Of a stretch of DNA of 25,034 nucleotides, positions 1 through 7,876 are shown in pieces (positions within the stretch are counted from its first letter, which is position 1; each line of letters starts with the position of its first letter). This DNA comes from Candidatus Methanoplasma sp. (GTDB lineage: Archaea; Thermoplasmatota; Thermoplasmata; Methanomassiliicoccales; Methanomethylophilaceae). Location of the stretch: positions 1 through 25,034 of the forward strand of contig JAITCQ010000065.1 in assembly GCA_031283015.1 (NCBI GenBank), given 5' to 3'. A model generated the notes under the pieces. The model saw only the letters and a list, made by a program, of their open reading frames with translations, was not told the origin of the DNA and did not search any database. The translations under genes and the position numbers were made by a program.

Positions 1-416
1 TGGCGAACATGCGGTCGTCCGCGATAAGATGGAAGACACAGATAAACGAGAACTCCAAATTCATATCGTTCTGCGGTTCCCTCCCGGAATTCAACCACAA
101 CGAGATAGTGGGGTGGACGAACGACGTTAAGAACAAAATGTTCATGCCCGTCATCCTCTACGACGACAACGCCTCCGGCATCATCAGATACATGACGGAC
201 GCGTCGATAGGAATACTCGAGGACAAGGACCTGAAGATCGTCTCATACCACGTGACCGGATCGTGCAACCTTGAGAAGAACCTTAAATGCATAATACTAG
301 GCGATTTCGTCTCCCTCCAATTGGCGCATCTGAGGAACACGGACCCCGCGGCTGCAGGTCCCGTCGAAGAGGTCAACAGCCTTGTGAATATGGACGAAGG
401 CGAAGAGAGACTCTGA
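1..416 (+). CDS. Bifunctional phosphoglucose/phosphomannose isomerase, C-terminal part (5' end outside window)
   Basis: This is the C-terminal part of a SIS-fold sugar-phosphate isomerase that interconverts glucose-6-P or mannose-6-P with fructose-6-P in central carbon metabolism. The reading frame is open from base 3, so the gene is cut by the window edge; the ATG at 9 is internal. Two family signatures are visible: a WKTQINENSK...LPEFNHNEIVGW stretch, matching the conserved 'N-K-P-x-LPELNHNE-x-GW' block of the archaeal/bacterial bifunctional isomerases, and the C-terminal ILGDFVSLQLAHLRNTDPA block that ends the SIS_C domain. The visible part is about 138 residues, roughly the last 40% of a usual ~330-residue enzyme. 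It ends 12 bases before a GC-rich hairpin. The pgi-versus-pmi specificity cannot be told from this part alone. Confidence 0.85.
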   Translation, partial: ANMRSSAIRWKTQINENSKFISFCGSLPEFNHNEIVGWTNDVKNKMFMPVILYDDNASGIIRYMTDASIGILEDKDLKIVSYHVTGSCNLEKNLKCIILGDFVSLQLAHLRNTDPAAAGPVEEVNSLVNMDEGEERL

Positions 417-428
417 ACGGCAAGGGTC

Positions 429-445
429 GGTCCGGACCCCGGACC
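429..445 (+). terminator. Hairpin after the isomerase gene
   Basis: A perfect 7-bp inverted repeat, GGTCCGG / CCGGACC with a 3-nt loop (ACC), lies 12 bases after the isomerase stop. It is followed about 20 bases later by a T-rich stretch (CTTTTTTAAAA) that also serves as the start of the next promoter. A terminator role is inferred; archaeal termination depends mainly on the T-run. Confidence 0.45.
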
Positions 446-471
446 TCAATGTAGTGACATAACTATGCTTT

Positions 472-487
472 TTTAAAAATATATAGG
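472..487 (+). promoter_or_regulatory. TATA box for the surface protein gene
   Basis: The stretch TTTAAAAATATATAGG is a good archaeal TATA element. A start of transcription 24-26 bases downstream would fall near 508, giving a leader of about 35 bases that contains the G-rich ribosome binding site at 531-536. Confidence 0.55.
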
Positions 488-544
488 AAAAATCGTAACA
501 TTTATCAACACATTAGGGGATGATGCGGTCGGGGGGAATGATCT

Positions 545-3500
545 TTGATAAACAATTGCAGTAAGGCGTGCGTCCTCGCATGCCTGGCAGCGTTGACGGT
601 AGCTACTTCTTTATCGGTTCTTATTTCAGACGGAACGGAAGGAGCGACGTTGTACGCAACAGACGACGCGACGATCCACACAGCTGTCTGGAATGCCGCT
701 GATGGGGATACGATCGTCGTGACGCAGAGCTTCGTGCTGGAGAGCCGGCTCTACGTGGGGAACAAGAACATAATCATTATGGGGGCGGGAAACGGAATAA
801 CCATATCTCGCGGCGCGGGCTTTGCCCCGGGCTTCGATCCCGCGAGGCAGGACTTTGTTGCCGGCATGATAGAAGTGGCCAGCAACGGTTCGGTCCGATC
901 GTCGTTGACCCTTAGGAACATTACTTTGGACGACATGAACGATCCGGATTCGGCGGCACACACGGACCCAACACCCATATCCGGCGGAAACCCGGCCGCA
1001 GACTGGGCCCAGCGCGTCTACGACTCAGTTATATCGTCGTATTCCGGCGAGGTCACGGTGACGCTGGGGGACGGCGCGAGGATCGTCAACATAGGCGGAG
1101 CCTCCGCGATCCGGATGGCCGGCGGGACCCTGAATTTGGAGTCCGGGAGCTACGTGGAGGGTTCCAACGCCAACAGCGGCTATTACGGAGCGATCTGGAT
1201 ACAGGCCGGCGCAGTTCTGAATTACGGAACGGTCATGGACGGCACGGATGCGGCGGTCGCTCCGATCACTGCACGATACATCTATACCGACGACTCGGTG
1301 ACGGTGAACTTCAGCGGGAAGATAAACAACTGTGAAGTAAGGAACCATCTGTTCAACGGCAGAGTGGGCGGGTATGAAGTGATATTCACCGCGGGAAGCG
1401 AGATCAACGGCAATCACTTCGTTAACACGAGAGCGATCCTCATCGAAGGGAACAACAGCCTGATAGAATTCAGTGGGAAAATCAACGGGAACAACGACAC
1501 AGGAAGCGGTTCAGAGAGCAGCCACCTGGTCGATGTTTCGGGGAACGGCAACGTTGTGGATCTAAGGGGAGAATTCAACAATAACTCCCTCAGATCGTCC
1601 GTGATAATGGTCAGGGGTTACGGCACGAGCATCATAACTCTGCATGCCGCCGGCGTAATATCGGGAAATACCGTGGCGTACGGTGCGCTGAGGCAATTCG
1701 AGACAAATTCCGAATTCCACATCTACGGCACGGTCAGCGACAACGTTTCAACCGTAGATAACGGCGGAGCGTTCTATCTTTCCATCGGGAAGGCGATAAT
1801 GTATCTGGGTTCGCGTGTGGTCGGGAACACGGCCTTCGGAAGCGGCGGAGGATTCAATGTCAATCAGGGAGCGACCCTTGAGATCAGAGGGGGAGAGATA
1901 TCCGGGAACACGGCGGAATGCCGACGCACAGACCATGTGAGCAACGGATGGGCGGGCGGAGGGGCGATCTCGGTAACAGCCTCCCTCAGTTACGCCTCAA
2001 AGGTCATAATGACCGGCGGGGAAATAAAGAACAACACATCCTCCACCGTCGGAGGGGGGATTTTCATCACCGGGAGACCGGCTGGGCACACGTTCATAAT
2101 GGAAGGGGGCACAGTTAAGGACAACATCGCATCAACGGACAACGGCAAAGACCTGGCGGTATCAGCGGCCTTGAGCGGCATAACGTCATCGCTCTCCGGA
2201 GGACATTACATCTCGATCGGAAAGAATGCCGTCCTTGGGGACGTATCCTTGGGCGCGGCGCTCTACAACTCCGGCGACTACGGCAAAACAGGGGTCTATC
2301 TGTCAAAAGAGAGCAACACCGTCCGTTTGGGGAATGTGGGCCCTTCCACGATGATGGTGATCGACGGCAGGGTCACGGCGGCAGGATATTCCGGACACAC
2401 AATGCATGACGGCGTCTGGTACTCGATAGATAAGACGGCAGGCAATTCAATCTTCACGATCACCTATCCGCCGGGCCTCGTGGGCGATCCGAACGATTAC
2501 GAATGGATCGCCGCGATACAGCCCTTGGGCGCCGCCGCGGCGGACCTCGGGGATACGGATATGAAGATACTGACGCCCTCAAGGACCGCCGACGGCCTGA
2601 TGGTATCTGTGCCCCTTAGGGCAGCTTCCGGCGGCACCCCCGTCGAAGGGTATGCCGTTGTGATCTTCAGCGTGCCCAAGAGCACCAGCCTTACGCTGGA
2701 TGCCGGAAGTTCCGGGAGCGGAGTGTTCTGCATCGATCAGGGAAGAGGGCCGGTCCATCACGCGGTGATGAATCCCGGCGATATCATCACAGATTCGGAA
2801 TTCGTGATATCGCCTTCGCCTGGCTGGTCCATATTGTCGGCGATCCTCACCGCCGGCGACGGCGCTGTGTTCGACAAGACGAGCGACGCGTTAAGCGGGA
2901 CCCTGTCGATCTCATACAGCGAATTGGCAAGCGGAACGAACACCATATTCGTTGTTTTCAATACGATGATCGTTCCGATGTCGAATTATATCGTGGCGAC
3001 GTCCGACTCAGGCTCGACGATAACACCCGAAGGGAAGATCAGCGTCCCCCGACACAGCAGCAGGACATTTTTCTTCTCCGCGGACGAAGGGTACACGATA
3101 TCCGCCGTGACCGTGGACGGCGTATCTCTTATGCAAGCGCAGGTGCTGTCGGGATCGTACACATTCTACGACATCACCACGAATCACACGATAGACGTTA
3201 CGAGCAGGGCTCTCAGGACAGACATCACCCTGAGGATCGACATCATTGAAGGGAAAGGCCGTGCGGAATACAGCATCAACGGATCGCCGTTCGAGATATA
3301 TGCGGGGGTTGTTTCTCTGCCTGAGTTCTGCAGCCTTGACGTGAACGCTGTTGCCGACAATGGGTACAGTTTCGTCAAATGGGTGGACGGCACAGACATT
3401 TACGTCGTACCGGAGATATCCTTCGCCGATATCGGCGCTTCCATCCACCTCGAACTGTATTTCGAAGGCGGGAACGACAATGGAGGTTCATGGTGGCTGC

Positions 3501-3790
3501 CGGGACTCATTCTGCTGTTGTTGTTGGCCGGTCTCCTGCTGTGGTTCATCATCTTCTACAGGAGGTACTACGAGGTCCACATCCCGGAATCCTCTGGGAT
3601 AGTGGGCGCGGTCCGGGTGCACAGGAAGTCGTCTTACAGGTTCTCGGTGACGGACGGATACAACGGAGCGGTCTTCTGCCGCGTCGGGGAGAACGGGTCG
3701 TGGAAACAGCTGTTCCCGGATGTCGGCGGAGAGTATCTGATACCGAAGGGCGAAGCGACGGACGACATCTATCTGGAAAGGCGTCCGTGA
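545..3790 (+). CDS. Adhesin-like secreted beta-helix surface protein with C-terminal membrane anchor
   Basis: A 1081-residue surface protein, probably an adhesin-like protein facing the environment. The start is a TTG at 545: a stop (TGA 539-541) sits just upstream in frame, and a G6 run (531-536) lies at ribosome-binding distance. Residues ~1-34 form a Sec-type signal. Residues ~35-640 are rich in short right-handed beta-helix turns with recurring 'GGEISGNTA', 'GGEIKNNTSS...GGGIFI' and 'GTVSDNVS...GGAFYL' units, as in polymorphic-membrane-protein and pectate-lyase-like folds. Residues ~770-980 look like InlB-B/Ig-like modules (for example GYSFVKWVDG). A single membrane helix lies at ~983-1004, followed by YRR and a 74-residue tail predicted cytoplasmic. 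Proteins of this type are numerous in gut Methanomassiliicoccales. No catalytic motif was seen, and the ligand is unknown. Confidence 0.8.
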   Translation: MINNCSKACVLACLAALTVATSLSVLISDGTEGATLYATDDATIHTAVWNAADGDTIVVTQSFVLESRLYVGNKNIIIMGAGNGITISRGAGFAPGFDPARQDFVAGMIEVASNGSVRSSLTLRNITLDDMNDPDSAAHTDPTPISGGNPAADWAQRVYDSVISSYSGEVTVTLGDGARIVNIGGASAIRMAGGTLNLESGSYVEGSNANSGYYGAIWIQAGAVLNYGTVMDGTDAAVAPITARYIYTDDSVTVNFSGKINNCEVRNHLFNGRVGGYEVIFTAGSEINGNHFVNTRAILIEGNNSLIEFSGKINGNNDTGSGSESSHLVDVSGNGNVVDLRGEFNNNSLRSSVIMVRGYGTSIITLHAAGVISGNTVAYGALRQFETNSEFHIYGTVSDNVSTVDNGGAFYLSIGKAIMYLGSRVVGNTAFGSGGGFNVNQGATLEIRGGEISGNTAECRRTDHVSNGWAGGGAISVTASLSYASKVIMTGGEIKNNTSSTVGGGIFITGRPAGHTFIMEGGTVKDNIASTDNGKDLAVSAALSGITSSLSGGHYISIGKNAVLGDVSLGAALYNSGDYGKTGVYLSKESNTVRLGNVGPSTMMVIDGRVTAAGYSGHTMHDGVWYSIDKTAGNSIFTITYPPGLVGDPNDYEWIAAIQPLGAAAADLGDTDMKILTPSRTADGLMVSVPLRAASGGTPVEGYAVVIFSVPKSTSLTLDAGSSGSGVFCIDQGRGPVHHAVMNPGDIITDSEFVISPSPGWSILSAILTAGDGAVFDKTSDALSGTLSISYSELASGTNTIFVVFNTMIVPMSNYIVATSDSGSTITPEGKISVPRHSSRTFFFSADEGYTISAVTVDGVSLMQAQVLSGSYTFYDITTNHTIDVTSRALRTDITLRIDIIEGKGRAEYSINGSPFEIYAGVVSLPEFCSLDVNAVADNGYSFVKWVDGTDIYVVPEISFADIGASIHLELYFEGGNDNGGSWWLPGLILLLLLAGLLLWFIIFYRRYYEVHIPESSGIVGAVRVHRKSSYRFSVTDGYNGAVFCRVGENGSWKQLFPDVGGEYLIPKGEATDDIYLERRP

Positions 3791-3802
3791 AAAACCCATT
3801 AA

Positions 3803-3819
3803 GGGGGTTAACAACCCCC
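3803..3819 (+). terminator. Hairpin after the surface protein gene
   Basis: A perfect 7-bp inverted repeat, GGGGGTT / AACCCCC with a 3-nt loop, begins 12 bases after the stop codon. It is followed by a C-rich stretch and TATTTTTG (T5 at 3831-3835). It probably ends the long upstream transcript before the nitroreductase promoter. Confidence 0.55.
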
Positions 3820-3849
3820 GCCCCGATCTATTTTTGCGTCATGGTCATC

Positions 3850-3861
3850 AAATAAATATCC
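3850..3861 (+). promoter_or_regulatory. TATA box for the nitroreductase gene (leaderless)
   Basis: AAATAAATATCC is centred 26 bases upstream of the ATG at 3882. At the usual archaeal spacing, transcription would begin at or next to that ATG. This supports 3882 as the start codon and a leaderless mRNA. Confidence 0.5.
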
Positions 3862-3881
3862 TGATGCTCATATGCGGGACT

Positions 3882-4451
3882 ATGAACGAAGCGCTCAGCA
3901 ACATATACGACAGATCCTCTGTCAGAAGATACAAGGCCGAGAAAGTTCCGGAAGAGGACATACGTGAGATACTCAAAGCCGGGTTCCACGCAGCGAACGG
4001 AATGAACCGCCAAGCGCTTGAGTTCGTTGTGGTGGAAAACACGGGACAAATCAAAAGATATAACAGGAAGGCTATCGTGCTCTTCGCGGATATGGCCAGG
4101 GCGGCGGGTCATCCGAACCCTATGGCGGAAAGGATGGCCGGCGACCCGGATGCCGACATATTCTACGGCGCGCCGACGCTCATATTCGTTTTCGCCGATC
4201 CTTCGGCCGTGACCCCCGTCGAGGACGGATCGCTGGCGGTGGGCAATATGATGCTCGCCGCCCACTCCATGAGATATGGCACATGCTTCATTGGCTTCGC
4301 GGCGGGGTTAGGACAGGATCCCGAATTCAGAAAGGAATGCGGCGTGCCAGACGACCGCAGGTATGTTGCGTGCATGATACTCGGGAGACCCGAAGGCATA
4401 TCCGAAAAACATCCCCGCGGCGACGTGAAGATACTGAATTGGACCAAGTGA
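3882..4451 (+). CDS. Nitroreductase family protein (FMN-dependent)
   Basis: A 189-residue flavoprotein of the nitroreductase superfamily, which uses FMN and NAD(P)H to reduce quinones, nitro compounds or other small electrophiles; the real substrate is unknown. The N-terminus has the family FMN-phosphate motif, DRSSVRRYKAEKVPEEDI, followed by the helix containing HAANGMNRQALEF. The C-terminal half has the typical YGTCFIGFAAGLG block and VACMILGRPEG near the end. The frame stays open upstream to a TTG at 3834, but the ATG at 3882 begins right at the conserved domain and lies 26 bases from a TATA box. The length is normal for the compact archaeal/clostridial branch. It ends 3 bases before sfsA, so the two are probably co-transcribed. 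Confidence 0.85.
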   Translation: MNEALSNIYDRSSVRRYKAEKVPEEDIREILKAGFHAANGMNRQALEFVVVENTGQIKRYNRKAIVLFADMARAAGHPNPMAERMAGDPDADIFYGAPTLIFVFADPSAVTPVEDGSLAVGNMMLAAHSMRYGTCFIGFAAGLGQDPEFRKECGVPDDRRYVACMILGRPEGISEKHPRGDVKILNWTK

Positions 4452-4454
4452 ACC

Positions 4455-5147
4455 ATGAGATACCCCAACACCCTGACCGGAACCTTCGTTGAGAGGCCGA
4501 ATAGGTTCATCGCTTACGTGGACATCGACGGAAAGAAAGAAAAGTGCCACGTTAAGAACACCGGAAGGTGCAAAGAGATCCTGATCCCCGGCGCCGAGGT
4601 GATACTCAGCGTCTCCGACGCCCCCGGCAGGTCCACCGGATACGATCTTATCGGAGTATACAAAGGGAATATGCTGGTGAATATAGATTCCCAGGCGCCG
4701 AACGAAGCGGTCGCGGGATCCATACGGGACATACCGGGATTCGAAGATATCGACGATATTCGCCGGGAACATGTATACGGAAACTCCCGCATTGACATCT
4801 TCGCAAGCGCTGGCGGCAAAAGGAAGCTGATGGAGGTCAAGGGGGTCACTCTCGAAAGGGACGGCACCGCTTTGTTCCCAGACGCCCCGACGGAACGCGG
4901 ACTCAAGCATGTTCGGGAGCTCGAGGCCTCCCTGAAAGAAGGGTACGAGGGATACGTCATGTTCCTGATACAGATGTCCGGACCGAAGGTCTTCTCTCCC
5001 AACTACGAAATGGACCCAAAATTCTCTTTGGCGATCGAAGAGGCGCACAGGGCCGGAGTGAAAGTGCTGGCTTACGACTCCATGGTAACGGAGGTTTCGA
5101 TCGCTCTCGGAAGACCAGTAGAGGTAAGGTTGGGGGATCACTCGTAA
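4455..5147 (+). CDS. sfsA: SfsA family protein (sugar fermentation stimulation protein; DNA/RNA nuclease fold)
   Basis: A 230-residue SfsA homologue of normal length. The family has an N-terminal OB-fold nucleic-acid-binding domain and a C-terminal PD-(D/E)xK nuclease-like domain; the bacterial name comes from a sugar-fermentation phenotype, and the archaeal role is not established. Visible signatures are HVKNTGRCKEILIPGA (OB domain, ~residues 34-49), YDLIGVYKGNMLVNIDSQAPN, then the nuclease-like elements SRIDIFA and KLMEVKGVTL, and FPDAPTERGLKH. The gene begins 3 bases after the nitroreductase stop. Its last 10 bases overlap the 3' end of the convergent membrane-protein gene. Confidence 0.9.
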   Translation: MRYPNTLTGTFVERPNRFIAYVDIDGKKEKCHVKNTGRCKEILIPGAEVILSVSDAPGRSTGYDLIGVYKGNMLVNIDSQAPNEAVAGSIRDIPGFEDIDDIRREHVYGNSRIDIFASAGGKRKLMEVKGVTLERDGTALFPDAPTERGLKHVRELEASLKEGYEGYVMFLIQMSGPKVFSPNYEMDPKFSLAIEEAHRAGVKVLAYDSMVTEVSIALGRPVEVRLGDHS

Positions 5148-6052
5148 TCTATTTCCGAAGCCGCCTTCCTGCCCGCTTCCCTGGAATCCTCTTCAATGAT
5201 TCCCTGCACAAGTTTAAGATACCTCTCCAGCGCGGTCTCCTGATCGTTGATCATCTGGTGCACGAGATACACGTTCTTCAGCACTGGCGGGGCGTCGATG
5301 AACTTTCCGTTCTCCGGTTCCTCCCTTATAAGGTTCACCACCATCGATCTCATCGACTTCGTGCCCGCCATGGTATCCTGATAGCCCACCACCGCGTCCA
5401 GTGCCGACGCTCCGTAGGACGTTGCGTTTATGTACTTCATCGCCGCGTCGCACAGATCGGAGTAGTAACTGAAATCCACGTCCTCCACCAAATGGGTGAA
5501 TTTCTCGTGGAGCTTCTCCTGATAGTACGCATACACCTCTATCTTCGTCTTGCCGACATCGGATATCAGCTCGGAAAGGCTGTACATGTCCTTCATATCC
5601 TTGATGGTGAAAACAGCGTTGACCTTGAACTTCCTGACGGATTTATCGTTCAGAGTGATGACCATGTTCTTCCTTACCAGATACATGTCTATCACCGGCT
5701 GTATGATCTTGTTGTGGCGCACGATAGCCTTCCTCTCTTCGCGCCTCTTCTTTCTTTTTTCGCTGCGGGAGTTGATAGTGTCCATGATGATGACGGCAAA
5801 TAGCAAGGCGAAAACACTGCCCATGCTGCCTCTGACTATGTCGGTCATCGTCACCTCCCCGTCTGCGAATACCGCCACCGCCACCCATGCGATCGCTATG
5901 TAGAAGATGATCGCGAAGATGGAATAGATCAGCAGTCTGGACTCGTGCGCCCTTTCGGCGCGTTCCGACGGTTTTTTGTTCTTGGCGCCCAGTGCATCGG
6001 ACCCCCTCACCTTGGAAATGACATCCGGGACCTTCAGGTTCGGCTTCTTCAT
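5138..6052 (-). CDS. Two-helix membrane protein with large cytoplasmic C-terminal domain, unknown function
   Basis: I do not recognise this family. The frame stays open upstream to 6142, but the ATG at 6052 overlaps the stop of the upstream kinase-like gene as ATGA, and the sequence before it is unlike a protein N-terminus, so I take 6052 (304 residues). Residues 1-38 are basic and polar. Membrane helices lie at ~40-63 and ~74-94, with a strongly basic stretch at ~96-108 (SEKRKKRREERK). About 195 soluble residues follow, rich in charged helices, including KLVEDVDFSYYSDL-like and LKNVYLVHQMINDQ segments. Topology by the positive-inside rule puts both termini in the cytoplasm. Its tight coupling to the HPr-kinase-like protein suggests a shared job, for example substrate, anchor or effector. 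That is inference only. Confidence 0.7.
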   Translation of the reverse strand: MKKPNLKVPDVISKVRGSDALGAKNKKPSERAERAHESRLLIYSIFAIIFYIAIAWVAVAVFADGEVTMTDIVRGSMGSVFALLFAVIIMDTINSRSEKRKKRREERKAIVRHNKIIQPVIDMYLVRKNMVITLNDKSVRKFKVNAVFTIKDMKDMYSLSELISDVGKTKIEVYAYYQEKLHEKFTHLVEDVDFSYYSDLCDAAMKYINATSYGASALDAVVGYQDTMAGTKSMRSMVVNLIREEPENGKFIDAPPVLKNVYLVHQMINDQETALERYLKLVQGIIEEDSREAGRKAASEIDYE

Positions 6053-7002
6053 TGTACCGCCCCGCTTTCGCGTATTGCTTCCCTTATGAGTTCCTGGGTC
6101 TCCTGCGCCGTTCTTATGGTGTTCACGAGATACACCTCGCACGAAGAGAGGAATTTCGAGAAGAAGTCCGCTCTTATCCTTTCCTTATGGGGATTCCAGA
6201 TGATCTGATGGGGGTTGCACAGATCGTTCTTCAGCAGATAGTCGAGACCCTCTTCCGGCGTAAGCCGCTTTATCGGAACGGGGTCGCCGTGGTCGCGTTT
6301 CAGAAGGAAGACGCATCTGATCTTTGTCATCGGTATGACTGAGGATTCGCCGGCGACCCATCTAACGTTCGCTATCCCTCTTCCCTTGTTATCGAACCGC
6401 ACGTGGCTTACGAGCGGTTTGTATTCCTCCCACACGTCCCCGATGTCCGCGTCGATGTAGCAGTTCTTTTCCGAGGCGTAAGCGATAGGCCTTCCGTTAC
6501 CGAGCTTGACGAAATACCAGTCGTCAGAGATCAGATGGGCGTTGTCCATCCTCAACAGCCCCCAGGACTGGGTGGTCTTCCCGGTTTTGGACGGGGCTAT
6601 CAGCGTCACTCCCTTTCCGTCCATGTCAAGCACCGCGCCGTGCACCGAATACGCGTCGTGAGCCTCTTCCAGGATATTCCCGGATATCCCTAGCGCGATG
6701 CTCTTTATCCACCCGTAGTAGTCAAAGTTGAAAAGGAAGGCCAAATTGTTCGACGGTTCCAGAAGGACCTTCATTCCGCAGGAGGGATCGATGATGGAAT
6801 AGATCTTCGCGTGAGCTCTTATGTCGTCCGACATTGAATAGAAATTGTCCTCCCACATCTTCAGGTGTTCCCTGTCCTCTGTCAGGAACTCGACGCAGAG
6901 GCCGAAGATGTCCACTTTTGAAGAATACGATTTCAGATCCCTATATCTCCGGCGCAATTCCGACGCCGCGTCGGCATCGATGATCTCCACTTCATAACCC
7001 AT
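6049..7002 (-). CDS. HPr-kinase-like / PEPCK-fold P-loop protein, unknown substrate
   Basis: A 317-residue protein whose C-terminal two thirds resemble the P-loop domain of HPr kinase/phosphorylase and related PEPCK-fold kinases. Residues ~118-144 read YSVHGAVLDMDGKGV then the Walker A-like APSKTGKTT (136-144). A 'LISDDWYFV' strand with a double Asp (160-161) fits the acidic metal-binding position of this fold. Residues 1-115 are a separate N-terminal domain I cannot name. Archaea generally lack the PTS protein HPr, so the substrate must differ; a protein or small-molecule kinase is possible. A TATA-like element centred 25 bases upstream implies a leaderless transcript starting at the ATG at 7002. 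The stop overlaps the next gene (ATGA), so the two are probably translated together. Confidence 0.65.
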   Translation of the reverse strand: MGYEVEIIDADAASELRRRYRDLKSYSSKVDIFGLCVEFLTEDREHLKMWEDNFYSMSDDIRAHAKIYSIIDPSCGMKVLLEPSNNLAFLFNFDYYGWIKSIALGISGNILEEAHDAYSVHGAVLDMDGKGVTLIAPSKTGKTTQSWGLLRMDNAHLISDDWYFVKLGNGRPIAYASEKNCYIDADIGDVWEEYKPLVSHVRFDNKGRGIANVRWVAGESSVIPMTKIRCVFLLKRDHGDPVPIKRLTPEEGLDYLLKNDLCNPHQIIWNPHKERIRADFFSKFLSSCEVYLVNTIRTAQETQELIREAIRESGAVQ

Positions 7003-7020
7003 GGGATCGAATGACCGTGG

Positions 7021-7032
7021 GGATATTCAAAT
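7021..7032 (-). promoter_or_regulatory. TATA-like element for the kinase-like/membrane protein pair
   Basis: On the minus strand this reads TTTGAATATCC, centred about 25 bases upstream of the ATG at 7002. There is no clear ribosome binding site between them, which fits a leaderless mRNA. Confidence 0.4.
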
Positions 7033-7116
7033 TTACCGAATTTTGCGGGAGTTCCGTTCTGATTCAAAAAGACCGGCGGCCCGGCTCCGTGACAGCGCTC
7101 CGTTTTCGCAAAAAAA

Positions 7117-7127
7117 TTTCATATACC
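7117..7127 (+). promoter_or_regulatory. TATA box for the flavodoxin/DUF1294 pair
   Basis: TTTCATATACC follows an A7 run. Transcription would start near 7147 and give a leader of about 44 bases that carries a GGAGGGA ribosome binding site (7177-7183). Confidence 0.45.
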
Positions 7128-7190
7128 CGCTGTCTCATTCGTCATCATTGCACGGCACAGCGCGCATGATGCCGCCGGAGGGACGGAATA

Positions 7191-7598
7191 ATGACAAACA
7201 AAGCAATCGTATATTCTTCAACACTTGGAAAGACCAGAAAGATAGCGAAATATGTCGCTAAGGAATTGAAAGCGGATTCTTTCGATCTCAAAAAGCAGAC
7301 AGTGATAAACCTATCGGAATACACCCACATAATATTCGGCACCGGCATACACGGAGGAAAGCCTTACGGCGCGATTGTCAGGTTCCTTAACGAAAACAAA
7401 GACCAGCTTACCGGCAAGAAGATAACGCTATTCGTTTCATGTAAATTCGACGGGGAAAAGGGAGAGGCACAGATAAAAAAGGTGTCCGGGGAACTCGGCA
7501 TCAGCAATGCGTTCTTCTTCCCGGGAAAAGGCGAGAAGAACAACGAAGGAATGAGCGCTTCCGTGGACGCATTCATAAAAGAGATGTCCAGGAAATGA
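7191..7598 (+). CDS. Flavodoxin-domain protein
   Basis: A 135-residue single-domain flavodoxin-like protein that should bind FMN and act as a small electron carrier or redox partner. The N-terminal IVYSSTLGKTRKIAKYVAKEL matches the flavodoxin phosphate-binding loop (S/T-x-T-G-x-T), with SSTLGKT in that place. The middle segment HIIFGTGIHGGKPYG and the following FVSCKFD strand resemble the flavodoxin/HemG (protoporphyrinogen oxidase-like) branch. It is slightly short for that branch. The start is secure: GGAGGGA lies 7 bases upstream of the ATG. The stop overlaps the next gene as ATGA. The partner is unknown; a role in anaerobic redox metabolism or oxygen defence is plausible but unproven. Confidence 0.8.
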   Translation: MTNKAIVYSSTLGKTRKIAKYVAKELKADSFDLKKQTVINLSEYTHIIFGTGIHGGKPYGAIVRFLNENKDQLTGKKITLFVSCKFDGEKGEAQIKKVSGELGISNAFFFPGKGEKNNEGMSASVDAFIKEMSRK

Positions 7599-7876
7599 AC
7601 GCGGACACAGTCCTTCCGATCATTCTTATCTATGCCGTTCTGAACGGCGTCGCATTTTTCCTTTATTGGGCGGACAAAAGGAAGGCAACCGGGGGCAAGT
7701 ACAGGATCAGCGAGTCGACGCTTCTGATATCCGGACTGCTGGGACCTTTCGGCGCGTTGGCGGGTATGAAGGTGTTCAGGCATAAGACCCGGAAGACGAA
7801 GTTCAAACTGATTTACCTGTTCGCCGCCGTTCACCTGGTACTGATCGCTTTCATCGTGTGGAAGCTCTTTTTCTGA
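7595..7876 (+). CDS. DUF1294 family membrane protein
   Basis: A 93-residue membrane protein with three or four predicted helices and the DUF1294 hallmark pattern: an N-terminal helix, then YWADKRKA, then TLLISGLLGPFGALAGMKVFRHKTRKTKF, then a C-terminal helix. The function of the family is unknown. It starts inside the stop of the flavodoxin gene (ATGA), so the two are translationally coupled. Its last 26 bases overlap the 3' end of taw1 on the opposite strand. Confidence 0.85.
   Translation: MNADTVLPIILIYAVLNGVAFFLYWADKRKATGGKYRISESTLLISGLLGPFGALAGMKVFRHKTRKTKFKLIYLFAAVHLVLIAFIVWKLFF

Noticed and set aside
7001..7261. 86-codon plus-strand frame before the flavodoxin gene
   Set aside because: It overlaps the promoter and the start of the flavodoxin gene in another frame and has a low-complexity mixed composition.
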